A DNA stretch of 64,000 nucleotides from Acridotheres tristis. Taxonomy: Eukaryota > Chordata > Aves > Passeriformes > Sturnidae. Positions 51,901 to 60,540 of this stretch are shown here, one piece after another. Where the stretch lies: positions 16,887,465 to 16,951,464 of the forward strand of contig CM072895.1 of NCBI GenBank assembly GCA_037013685.1, written 5' to 3'. Both the position numbers and the translations under genes were made by a program. Positions within the stretch are counted from its first letter, which is position 1. The number at the start of each line of letters is the position of its first letter. The notes beneath the pieces are model-generated. The model searched no databases and was not told the origin of the DNA. It saw only the letters and a program-made list of their open reading frames with translations.

Positions 51901-54900
51901 TAAGGATCGGCGTTTGTGCGCTTCCATTAATAGAAGCGACTTGTGAAAAATAGGGCATATGAATATGGAAAGGCAGTTTTAATGCGATGGGCGCTTGGCT
52001 GGACCTGCTCTCCGGCTGGAAACATGCAGAGGCAGGCACGGGCTCCGGCTGCCCCACGGCCTTTGAACGGCTGGAGCAGCCCAAGGGACGAAAGAAGTTC
52101 GAGGTTTTTTCCTGTAACGGGGCCACGGGGAAACCGCGCCTTTGGGGGCCTCCCGTCCGCCCTCCGCCTGTCCCGATGGGTCTCCGTCCCTATCAGCCGT
52201 GCTCCTCCAGGGACCGCAGGGGTTATTTCGATTCTATCGCGGAAACAGAGCAGGCTGTTTCTCCCACGGAACAAAGGCACAGGGCCACCTCAATAGGCCA
52301 AGTTCCCTGTACCCCCGTTTTCTTGCAAACGGAGCTCCCCGACAAACCGGCTGCTGGGGTAGAAACCCGGCGGTATCACCGGAGGGAAACGTGGGCTTAG
52401 CAGCAAAACAGAACAGAGGAGGGGGAAAGCGTGTAAATTTCCACCTGAAACGGTTATTCACCGCCCATGCTCGCCACCTCTGGCCTGAGAATATTTCCAG
52501 CGTTATGAAGGCTTTTGCTCTTTCCACAGGTGAGTTCAGCCTAGCTGCACTCACTCCATGTCCTAGGCTTCCGAGGTTTTCCAGTGGGCTGCAATAAGGA
52601 CTTTGAGTGACTTAGAACATCAGTAAACGCATTTCCACAGAAACGTGGCGTGAATTTGGAGGAAGGTAAACTCTGGAAAGGCAGAAAATAACAAAAGTTA
52701 AAAACCCACCCTCACAAGAAACACTAAAACCTGTAGGAGTGATAGCCAAGTCCCGGAATGCCAATACAGCGTTACATACGGGCAGTGTGTTAAACGCAAC
52801 CGGGGCAACCGGCACGGCAGGGGATTGCGCTCGGCGCTGCTGACTGGCTCCCAGTGGCTGAGCCGGACTCGCTGGCCCGGCTGGGAAAGAGGATTAAGCT
52901 CCGGAGCACCCAGCTGCCGCAGCGGCGCCAGGGCTGGCACCCTCGGAGCGGCACAGGCAATGCTCGCTCCCATACCCCAGCCCAGCGGAGTCGCCATTCT
53001 CGCTTTCTGCTCTAACGATGGCCAAGCTAATCTCCCGGGAGGGTGAAGCAATTAAACATGATCCTGCTGCTGCATCCCGCAAGAGAGCCCATCAGCCAAG
53101 GGCAGCGGTGCAGCCTGCCCGCGGCTCTGCTGCCGGAGCTCAACGAGCCACCGAAACCTGTCTAAGTGTAGCAGGGGTTCCTCGAAGGAGCTTCCTGTGC
53201 CGTGCCCACTTGCAAAACACATAGCACGGCCCAGAAGAAACAAACTAAAGGGGAACGCAGCACAGGGTGTCCAAAGGGTCTCCTGGGTCCCACGGCAGAC
53301 GCGCCTGTGTCAATCCGGAGCGACATGACACAGGAGAAGGGAAGTGGCCCTGTCTCGTTTTTAAACCTGTCTGTCGGTGCGCGAGCAAAGCTCAAACACC
53401 CGGCACAAAGCTTTCGGGACGCAGCCCGCGCTCAGGGCCGACGGGCCAGGCCCGGGCTGTGACAGAGACTCTCTCCCAGGTGCTGGGTGGCGGGGAGGCG
53501 AGCCAGGCAGCGCTTCGGCAGCAGGAGGCTGTGCCAGGCTCCTTGATCTTCGCCATCGCCCGCCGGCAACGGCCGAGGAAGGTGGCTGCGAAGCCCTGGA
53601 GGAGGGGAGGGAGACTACCGCGCCGCCCGCCCGCCATCCCAGGGCCGGGCTCTCCCGCGGGGCGGGCCGGGCTCGCCCGCACGTCCCGGAGCTGTCCGTG
53701 GTGCTGAGGGCGGGCGGGGCCGCAGCCGCCCGGAGTGGAGCGGGTGGCCCGGGGCTGGAAGGACCGGAGTCGCCCCGCTCCTTGCGGGCCACTGTTCGGC
53801 ACGGGGAGAGCACTCACTCCCGACCACCCCGCAGGCTGCCGCGGTCCCTCGCGTACCGACAGCCCTGCTACAGCCTCACGGGCTGTTTCCATGCTCAGCG
53901 CACCGACACACAGGTCTTTTCCAGCGGGTGCCGGTATTTCCCGCTGTTTAAGGCTGAGAGTCCCGTTAGTCTGGCAACAGATGAGTTTGGTTGTTTATTC
54001 ACAACCACTTCCAGGGCCGAGAGCAGGTCCTGGCCCAGGCAAGAGCAAAGGCTGGAGAGAGAGACCGAGACTGCGGCAATTCAGCAGTGTGGGGCGAACG
54101 CAGCGAAAGCAGCTGTCCGGGAACGGAAAGGGGAAAACCCGAGTGACGCTGCCAGGAAGGCAGCGCAGCCAAGCCAAGCCGCGAGCGATGCCTGGCCCCG
54201 CTCCGTGCCGTTCCCGGGCGGCAGGACACAGACCCACGCGTCCCGGCCGGGCGCCCGGATCTTTGTCCTGCCGCAGCGCGCTGTGATGGGGACCCGAGTG
54301 CCGGGGCTTTGACAGAAATAACGAAGCCTGCTCCGACAAGGTTACAGCCAGGCGACCCGGCCGAGCAATTTCTGGGGAGCCTGACCTTGAGTCGGCTCTA
54401 TCCCGGCGCGAGCGAGGACAAACGAAGAACTTCGGTTTGCAACCCTGCTTCCCACACGGGGAAAAGAAGAGTGAAAGAGCGATTCTTGCCCCAAACCTCC
54501 TCACGTTTACACGCACTTTTCAGTTGGGTCTGGAAATACGTTTCAGGAGAGGTTGCGGCACCTCGCCCCCCTCCTCCTGCACCCCTGATTTAGACACCAT
54601 CCTACACGGCACCGGCAGCTCCTCAGCCCCGCCTCACTCATCTCGCTCTTGTTTTCTGCCGTTCCCAAAGCACTAAAAGCTCCCTGCCCTGGTGGGCACC
54701 CCGCGGCAGGCCATGCTCGTGAGGGGGCCACTCATCTATTTTGCATGAACTTTCCTTCCTTGTTCTCACTACTTTTCAGCGAGTTTATGCAGTCAAAACC
54801 GAGCCATCGAGAACAACGACCTGGGACTATCTTTTCCAGATGGATTTCCTCCTTTCGGAAAGATTTGTTGCTTAGACTGAGGAAAAGGCCCTAACAAGTC

Positions 54901-55120
54901 GAAATGTCCTACCTCCTTCCCCGGCCCGCATAGGATGGGTTTCCCGGGAAAACCTCGGCGACGATGCGGGACAGACGGACAGCTCTGGCCACTCAGGGAC
55001 CTGCTTCCGGTTGGTTCCAGTGGGGGGGTATTTGGGGGCGAAGGCGCGGGGGAATACTCAGTAGCCGCCGCAACACGGGCAAAAACCGAAGTGGGCGTTA
55101 CCGACCGACTCCCCTTTTGT
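51900..55120. other. CpG-rich domain downstream of BARHL2, no gene recognised
   Basis: Long stretches have dense CpG (notably 52800-54420). The longest open frame (plus, 53377-54312, 311 codons) and its mirror frames lack family resemblance and reflect the scarcity of stops in GC-rich DNA. 51890-52000 holds a short AT-rich, complex element. At 52527-52535 a plus-strand acceptor abuts a perfect donor. Broad CpG domains like this are typical around Polycomb-regulated developmental genes (known). Confidence 0.5.
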
Positions 55121-55420
55121 TAGATCAAGGCAAAGGTCAATATGGTTTTAACGCGAATTTATTAGCACAGAAATCAGCAAGCCGCTCGCTAATTAGCAAA
55201 GCCCAAATAAACGTGCCCGGAGGCTTCTCTTTTCCTTTTTTCGTTTTTTTTTTTTTTTCCCTTCTTTCTTAAAAGAAAGGGGCCCCACAAGCAAAAATAG
55301 AGAGAGAGGGGAAAAAAAAAAGCGCCAAACTCTCAGAGGAGAGGATAATATGGGACTTTATGAATGTTTTATAGGTAATTGCTGTATAACTTTCTAATTT
55401 CGCAGGGGGGTGTTCACCTC
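55120..55420. promoter_or_regulatory. Candidate regulatory element with DR1-like and homeodomain sites
   Basis: A DR1-type nuclear receptor site (AAGGCAAAGGTCA, 55127-55139) is followed by TAATTAG (55190-55196) and TAAACG (55208-55213). A T15 run (55244-55258) splits the block. 55320-55400 is again AT-rich and complex. The element lies 1.4-1.7 kb beyond the BARHL2 stop. Confidence 0.35.
55244..55258. repeat. T15 homopolymer
   Basis: Fifteen T in a T/C-rich stretch. Confidence 0.9.
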
Positions 55421-55840
55421 TAAAGGCTGGGGACAAACCCGTCCCCGGAGTCCAGAGGAGGGTCACAGCCCCCGGTCCCGACCCGCGCCCCCTGTGCCCC
55501 CGCGGGACGGCCGGGCGGCCCACGCCGGCATGGGGAAGGGAGGCACTCGGCAGGGAAGGTGCCAGGGGAAGGAATGGGCAGGGGGGGGAACGAGCACACA
55601 CAGCAATAAAGTTCAAAGGCCAGTGGGGCTCGGGAGCTCCGTGTCCGCCGGGACCCCTCCGCCCTCATTGCCTGTTTCCCCTCGTTACTCACCCCGACCG
55701 CCGGCTCTCAGTGCGTGTCCCAGCTCCGTGAGGAGACAGCTACCGGGCCGGGGCCACGGCCCTGAGCTCTGCACAGCCCCGTTGCACCCGCCCCCAAGGG
55801 GCCAGAGCCACTACCCGCTACCGCCCTGCCCAGGTGCTTA
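55420..55840. other. CpG-rich block 3' of BARHL2
   Basis: GC- and CpG-rich, with overlapping frames on both strands lacking resemblance (143 codons plus, 90-115 minus). No promoter elements recognised. Confidence 0.45.
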
Positions 55841-55849
55841 AAATAACAG

Positions 55850-56115
55850 CAAGGGGCTCGACACCTGCGGGGGATTTGATTTTCCTTTAAAATACAGATA
55901 GGGAAAAACAGAGCCTGTTAAGAAACAATTAACCTAAAATTCAAAATACATTCAATATAATATTCAAAATAAAAAAGTGGCATCTACTTTTTCTACTCCG
56001 AATTTTTTGAGTTCTCGTCACGGGGAAATTAGCTACCTTGAATTTTCGTGTTTGTTTAAAAAAGATAAAGTTTATTTTTTCTTTTTTTTTTCCCTGTGAT
56101 TTTTCAGTCACAAAA
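55850..56115. other. AT-rich sequence beyond the predicted BARHL2 poly(A) site
   Basis: Complex AT-rich DNA with AATT/AATAT cores. It includes the alternative AATAAA at 56076-56071 (minus). It may be read-through 3' UTR or a regulatory stretch. Confidence 0.4.
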
Positions 56116-56789
56116 AAAAAATCTATATTTTGTCATCTAAGCATTTATTTTACTGAATCCAAAAAGACAGGAAAAGGGATAGGAAGAACCACGTTTGTTC
56201 GTTTTAAACTAACGAATAGAAGTGAAATTTTTTTCTCCTTTTTTGGACGACATATAATAAATATGATATAGCACTCAGCACTCGGTCTGTACAATTCTGT
56301 TCGCATTAGGGAGCATGCCACTTTTCAATAAGAAAAGAAAAAAAAAGGTAATGAGAAAAATCAGTGCAAAGTTCTCCGTTCCCCCGGTCTTCTCCGCCGG
56401 TCGGGGGTCGAGGCGCTCTCATTCCCTCTGTCCTCCGCAGCCGTTAGTCTCTCCGGCGGGCTCGGGCTCGGGCTCCCTCTCCCTCTCCTCCTCCACCCCC
56501 TCCGTAACTCTCTCTCCGAGCTCCAAGTCCTGCCTCGCAGTAGCCGAGGTCGGCGGGTCGCCCCGCGGCTCTGCCCGCCTTCCCCCGCGTGTGGTCGTTT
56601 CACTTACGGGCTTGGCTCTGGGTTCACGGTTCAAGAGTCCCTGCTCTGACTGATCGCCTCCCTCGGTGGCCGGTGACTGCCTGCAGAAGCTCCTGCCCCT
56701 CGGCTTCCCCTCGCTTCCTCCTCTGCGGTGCTGGGGCTTGTTTGGGGACGGGGAGGGGAAGGGCTCTTTGCGGGGACCGCGGTGCCGTT
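56116..56789 (-). other. BARHL2: Predicted BARHL2 3' UTR
   Basis: Sequence after the TGA runs from CpG-rich (to about 56370) into AT-rich DNA. The end is set by the favoured polyadenylation signal at 56149-56144, giving a 3' UTR of roughly 650-680 nt. A later signal at 56076-56071 would lengthen it by about 70 nt. The exact end needs 3' end reads. Confidence 0.5.
56144..56149 (-). terminator. BARHL2: Favoured BARHL2 polyadenylation signal AATAAA
   Basis: AATAAA on the minus strand, followed about 20-25 nt later by a run of ten T and then GTG, a good U/GU-rich downstream element. A second AATAAA at 56076-56071 has a weaker downstream element. Confidence 0.5.
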
Positions 56790-57102
56790 TCACCGGGGGT
56801 GCGGGGTGCCAGGCATGGGGTTGGCCAGGGGGTTGAGGGCCGGCTGCCCGCCGGGCCCCAGCCCGTGGATCAGCACCCGCGGCACCAGCGGCCGCTGGAG
56901 CTGGGGGTGCGGCGCGGGGGGAGTCCGGTACATGCTGCTGTACATGGCTGCGGCCGCCGCAGCCGCCGTCGTGCTGTCCATGCTACCCAGCAGGCTGGGG
57001 TGATAGAAATAGGGCGAGGGGAACATCCGCTGCAGCGCTGAGTAGTTCCCGGCCTCGGCCAGCAGCTCCAGGCCCACCGCCGTCTGTCGCTTCCACTTCG
57101 TC
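56790..57102 (-). CDS. BARHL2: BARHL2 coding exon 3 (end of homeodomain, C-terminal domain)
   Basis: The exon follows the acceptor CCCCGGCAG and begins by completing the last arginine of NRR, then [20 protein letters not shown]. It carries the last homeodomain residues and the BARHL C-terminal region: residues FPSPYFYHP, a poly-alanine run of seven, [10 protein letters not shown], and the motif [12 protein letters not shown] found in BARHL proteins. It ends with TGA at 56792-56790. The alanine run is encoded by mixed GCN codons, so it is probably stable in length. Confidence 0.96.
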
Positions 57103-59797
57103 CTGCCGGGGGGAGCAAGAGGCTGCAGGGCGGGCGCCGCGATGGGGCACCCACCCACACAGCTTTCACGGGGCTCCGCGGGCGACGAGCCCATCCTCAC
57201 CGCGGCCCCGACGGAGCGCACTGTCCCCGCGGGCCCGCACACGGTGCGATCTTTCCTACTCTGTCCAGTTTCCCCTCCGAGCCCCGCACCCCCTGACACA
57301 TGCATACGGCGACTTCGGCCAAATTAATAACCGCGGTACACGGTTAGTTCGCAACGTACTGACGCTAATGGTTTGCGACAGAATTAGGGTGGCTGCAACC
57401 GTATGTAATGAGACAGAAAATTACGGCAGCGTTGACAGGGGCCGGAACCCCCAGCCCACCGCCAGGGAGGGCGCGGGGCAGCAGTCGGGAGCTCCCTGCA
57501 CCATCCCGGGCTCCCGCTGGCAGAAACCCAGAGGCGCAAGCCCGCCCCCGGCTCTCCGGGGAGACCCTGGGCCGCCGCCCTGACGGGACTCGCCTTACCT
57601 CCGGTTCTGGTACCAGGTTTTGACCTGCGTGTCGGTGAGGTTGAGGGCGGCGGCCAAGTCCATGCGGTCCTGCACGCTCAGGTACTTCTGTCGCTCGAAG
57701 CTGCGCTCCAGCTGATTGAGCTGATGGTCGGAGAAGGCTGTTCGTGCCTTCCGAGGCTTCTTGGCCCGCACTGGCGGGCTGTCCCGGCTGCTGCTGATCT
57801 CTCGATCGCCCTCCTCCTTTGTCCCTGTGAGTGAACCCAAGAGTGGTGAGGACCGGCGAGACACCAGCTCGGCCCCCGCCCCGCCCCGGTTACCGGGCCC
57901 CGCCGCCCCCTCCCCGGGGACTTCTCCGGGGCACGGGGGGAACGGTCAATTATGGCGGGGGGTGGAGGCGGCGAGCCCGTCCGGGGAACAGCGGGATTCC
58001 CACTCTCCGTTTCCCAACTACAGGGCTTTCGTTATTTTCTCGCCCTCTCCCCCCTGCCCGAAACGCCGGGAAATCGATCTGTCAATCCGGCTCCACTCGG
58101 GCCCCAGTTTGTGGCGCTCCTTGATCTTCCCCGCAGGAAGAACAATAATCTCCCTAATTGACCCACTGGGGAGGTTGATGCACACAAAAATGGCCAGACC
58201 AGACTGTACATCTGGTTTGGGCACTCGTATGCTAATGCTAAAAGCTCAAAATGAGCTGCACTCGCGGACACCGCGCCGCTCTGAGCCCGGCGAAAATAGC
58301 TCAGTTGAGCAAAATTAGGAAAATTTGTCCTGCTGCCTCTCGGCTGCACGGCGTTGCCTGCGGGGAGGACAGCTCCACCGATACCGCAGAGAAAATATCT
58401 TCTCTCCCTGCTTGCCTTTCCTCACTCTTGTCCTCCTTTCCCCTTCCCAAGCACACATAGCTATTTTCACTTCCGAACCCCGCACGGTGGGGGCTTCCCT
58501 ATCAGCATGAAATCCCTAATTGAAAAAAAAAAAAAAAAAAGAAAAAGAAAAAAAAATTGAAAATAGAGAAATAAACCTTCTATTCCGGCGCAGGGAAAAC
58601 GCGAGGGTTTTGCCAAACGCACAAAGCCCTCACATCTCCCTACGCCGAGCGCGGGCCGAGTTGTTGTTGTTGTTGTTATTATTATTATTTTATTTTTAAT
58701 TAAAAGTTGGGTAACTTGGTTTGGATTGGGGGTTTTTTCCGTTTATTTGCTATTAACTGCTAGGGAAGTAGAATTTTTTTGTCCTAATTTTAGATCGAAT
58801 GAGCAAAAATTAAAAGGCTGAATGCACTAACTGCAGCTGAGCCGCCGGTTCTTAGAAAGCCGGAGAATCATTTATGTGCATTTGCATTAAAAATAAATAC
58901 ATTCTGATTTCCCATGCGATCCCACTGCTCGGACTATTTCCTTAAAAACGAGGAAGCCAAATTAAAAAAAAAAAATAAAACAAAAAAAGGAGGAAAGGCC
59001 AAGAGATATTAAGGGGGGGGGGGGGAAGCTATTTTATTTAATTTAATTTCCTACCGACCTGATCCCCATGGTAGCGAGGATCACTGAGCGGCCCCGGCAG
59101 AGCGAGCGCTCCTACCGCACATTTTCTCCCCCATTTTCGTTTCACCAACGCGGCCGAGCACCGTGGCCCCACTTGTACCGGCGGCCGAGCCGGTGCGGAG
59201 CCGGGCCAGGCCGTACTCACCGTGGCATTTGATGTCTCCCTGCGTGTCGTCGCGCTTGTCCAGCTTGGCTTTACCGTCCTCCTGCTCGAGTTTGGGCCTG
59301 AAGCTCTCCGGGGCTGCGCTGCCCTCCTGCTTGGGAGTGTGGTGGGGAGAGGGGACGCTGGTACTGTAAGGTGCACACGCCGCTAGCGGTTTGCTGTCGC
59401 CCAAAATGTCCTTAATTAAAAAAGAAGAGGTGGAAGTCCTGGGGCCGGAGCTGGCCGAGCCCAGCTGTGGCGGCGGTGGCTGCGGGGGCGACGGCTGCAA
59501 ACTCGGCGGCGGCGGCGGGTGTGGGCCGAGGTGGAGGTGGTGCGGCGGCGGCGGGAGGCTTTCCGCAACCCCCAGGTGCGGCTCAGGGTGCTCCATGCTC
59601 ACCGAGATAGGCGATGAGGGCGCCGTCCCCACCGTGTCGATTTCCGAGCAAGGGGACGGCGTGGCCTGGCTCCTAAAATCCGCCGGCCGGCCGTCGCCAT
59701 GGGGGCGAAAATCTCCGTTCATGACTCCGGGGCTGCCGGTGCTGCCACCCGACAGGATCGTATCTATCCCGAAGCTGGACCCGCTCGTCCCCTCCAT
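56790..59797 (-). CDS. BARHL2: BarH-like homeobox 2 transcription factor (three coding exons)
   Basis: The coding sequence joins 59797-59221, 57824-57599 and 57102-56790 (577+226+313 = 1116 nt, 371 residues plus TGA). Seen in the sequence: FIL motif FGIDTILS at residues 9-16, a second FIL motif FLIKDILG at 126-133, a proline-rich stretch at about 82-110, a homeodomain at 216-275, seven alanines at about 314-320, and a conserved tail ending TPHPR. Known for the family: BARHL2 is a nuclear sequence-specific DNA-binding protein that specifies retinal ganglion and amacrine cells, diencephalic domains and commissural spinal neurons, and its FIL motifs recruit Groucho/TLE corepressors. The two FIL motifs, the C-terminal tail and the MDSTTAA segment fit BARHL2 and not BARHL1. 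Human BARHL2 is about 387 residues, so this copy is slightly shorter, mainly in the linker between the FIL motifs. No frameshift or internal stop is present. No other gene of the window overlaps it. Confidence 0.97.
57103..57598 (-). other. BARHL2: BARHL2 intron 2 (496 bp)
   Basis: This GT-AG intron starts GTAAGGCGAG and ends in a C-rich tract before CAG. It is CpG-rich throughout and splits the homeodomain arginine codon (phase 2). No repeat or further exon is seen in it. Confidence 0.94.
57599..57824 (-). CDS. BARHL2: BARHL2 coding exon 2 (most of the homeodomain)
   Basis: The exon opens after the acceptor TTCACTCACAG and completes the split glycine, then reads [20 protein letters not shown]. 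The homeodomain starts at residue 216. Hallmarks visible are R5 (220), F8 (223), L16 (231), F20 (235), W48 (263), N51 (266) and R53 (268, codon split by the intron). Position 49 is Tyr (264), in the segment KTWYQNRR, where most homeodomains have Phe; with Thr47 this is the Bar-class signature. The donor is AG|GTAAGG. An intron splitting the homeodomain at this arginine codon fits the family. Confidence 0.97.
58523..58556. repeat. A-rich tract in BARHL2 intron 1
   Basis: A18 followed by GAAAAAG and A9. Confidence 0.9.
58661..58691. repeat. TTG/TTA triplet microsatellite in BARHL2 intron 1
   Basis: About five to six TTG units run directly into TTA units, then T-rich sequence. Confidence 0.9.
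58780..58950. promoter_or_regulatory. Candidate intronic enhancer of BARHL2
   Basis: Complex AT-rich island inside intron 1 with E-box CAGCTG (58834-58839) and an exact POU octamer ATTTGCAT (58880-58887) followed by ATTAAAAATAAAT. Retinal BRN3/POU4 and bHLH factors act with BARHL2 in neurogenesis (known); binding here is inference. Confidence 0.35.
59013..59025. repeat. G13 homopolymer in BARHL2 intron 1
   Basis: Thirteen G on the plus strand, so C13 in the BARHL2 pre-mRNA, about 195 nt after the exon 1 donor. Confidence 0.9.
59221..59797 (-). CDS. BARHL2: BARHL2 coding exon 1 (N-terminus, both FIL repressor motifs)
   Basis: This exon encodes residues 1-192 plus the first base of a split glycine codon. 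The start was chosen at 59797 because it sits in a strong Kozak context (GCCATGG), matches the family N-terminus [14 protein letters not shown], and is the first in-frame ATG downstream of the predicted TATA box. The frame stays open upstream to 60409, but that part lies mostly above the core promoter. The FIL/eh1-like motifs are at residues 9-16 and 126-133. The linker has Pro runs and a few His where mammals, from memory, carry longer His/Gln/Pro runs. The exon ends ...KCHG at a strong donor (G|GTGAGT). Confidence 0.96.
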
Positions 59798-60100
59798 GGC
59801 GAAACGCTCAGCGCCGCGTCCGCATCCCCCTGGGCGGCCGCGGGGGTCTCTCACCGGGGGTGTAGGAAAAGGGATGGGGGGGCGGAACCGGGTTACCCCA
59901 ACCCGCGCACCGGCGGCGCGGTCGACACTAACTCGGGGCCCCCGCCGAGCCCCACATCGCCGCCGGGCCGGTTCGCCACTAACCAACTTTGTTGCGGGAA
60001 GTTGCGGGCGCGGAGCGGGGCAGACACCGGCCACTGCGGCGCGCCCGCCCGTGCCCACCGAGCTCCTCTCGGCGGCGGCGACTCCCCCCGTGACGTCACA
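59798..60100 (-). other. BARHL2: Predicted BARHL2 5' UTR with two short uORFs
   Basis: The extent is inferred from the TATA-like box at 60123-60133, which would place the start near 60095-60100. The leader is very GC-rich. Two upstream ATGs open very short frames: 59957-59928 (9 codons then TAG) and 59825-59808 (5 codons then TGA). The second ends 10 nt before the BARHL2 ATG. No transcript data are available, so the 5' end is a prediction. Confidence 0.5.
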
Positions 60101-60220
60101 GCCGCCGCGGCCCCCCCCGCCGTTTATTATAAACCCGGGCTTTTGCCGCCGCCGCTGCCCGCCCCCATTGGCGGAGGGCCGGGAGGGGGCTGACGCAGCG
60201 CGGGCCGCAGCCAATCTGCG
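60091..60220 (-). promoter_or_regulatory. BARHL2: Putative BARHL2 core promoter: CCAAT boxes, TATA-like box, CRE
   Basis: On the minus strand the order is CCAAT (60171-60167), TATA-like TTTATAATAAA (60133-60123), and a perfect palindromic CRE TGACGTCA (60098-60091), about where transcription should start. A second CCAAT in the opposite orientation lies at 60211-60215. The spacing of TATA to predicted start (about 25-30 nt) and CCAAT to start (about 70 nt) is typical. The location just upstream of the gene in a CpG island supports the call; activity is inferred. Confidence 0.6.
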
Positions 60221-60275
60221 GCGGCGACGGACGCGGGAGGGGGGAGCGCGCCCCCGCTCCCTCCCGGGCCCGTCC

Positions 60276-60293
60276 CCGCCGCCGCCGCCGCCG
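60276..60293. repeat. (CCG)6 triplet run upstream of the BARHL2 promoter
   Basis: Six CCG units on the plus strand, about 145 bp upstream of the TATA-like box. Confidence 0.85.
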
Positions 60294-60399
60294 CCCCGTC
60301 GGGCCTCGCTTCCTCGGTCGCCGAATCGGATCCCCCCGAGAGTATCATCCGGTGTTCCCGGGACGGTTCCCCGGCTGAATGTCAGAATAATGGGAAGTG

Positions 60400-60540
60400 C
60401 CAGCGACAAGACGAAGTATTAATCCTGACGAAACGGAGTGTCAAGATAATTAGAAGAGTAATTATAAAGGTGATAATGAATGATTTAGAGTTCTCCGAGT
60501 TTTATTTTAGTAAGTAATTACAATTTCCAGGTTCCTAGGA
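60400..60540. promoter_or_regulatory. Homeodomain-site cluster upstream of BARHL2
   Basis: AT-rich block right at the edge of the promoter CpG island: TAATCC (60420-60425), TAATTAG (60447-60453), TAATTAT (60459-60465) and palindromic GTAATTAC (60514-60521). It lies about 0.6-0.75 kb upstream of the ATG. Candidate proximal enhancer, possibly autoregulatory. Confidence 0.4.

Larger units (their letters stand above)
57825..59220 (-). other. BARHL2: BARHL2 intron 1 (1396 bp)
   Basis: This GT-AG intron starts GTGAGTACGG and ends TTCACTCACAG. It holds a cluster of slippage-prone tracts (58523-58556 A-rich, 58661-58691 TTG/TTA triplets, 59013-59025 G13). It also holds two AT-richer blocks without low complexity that look like enhancers: 58190-58260, and 58780-58950 with an exact POU octamer and an E-box. 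No other exon was recognised. Confidence 0.93.
59060..60370. other. BARHL2: CpG island over BARHL2 promoter and exon 1
   Basis: Dense CpG spans exon 1, the 5' UTR, the core promoter and about 150 bp upstream. A (CCG)6 run lies at 60276-60293. The second gene-body island covers about 56370-57900 (exons 2 and 3). Confidence 0.8.

Noticed and set aside
53377..54312. 311-codon open frame on the plus strand with mirror frames on the minus strand
   Set aside because: It lies in CpG-rich DNA where stops are rare. The translation is low-complexity Arg/Gly/Pro/Ala with no family resemblance, and overlapping frames on both strands are equally long.
56790..59797. Assignment to BARHL1 in place of BARHL2
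   Set aside because: The C-terminal segment with MDSTTAA, the poly-alanine run and the N-terminal [14 protein letters not shown] segment fit BARHL2. BARHL1 differs in these parts.
59798..60409. In-frame N-terminal extension of BARHL2 by 204 residues
   Set aside because: Its ATG is upstream of the TATA-like box, the extension is Gly/Arg/Pro-rich filler, and the family N-terminus starts at MEG with a strong Kozak context.
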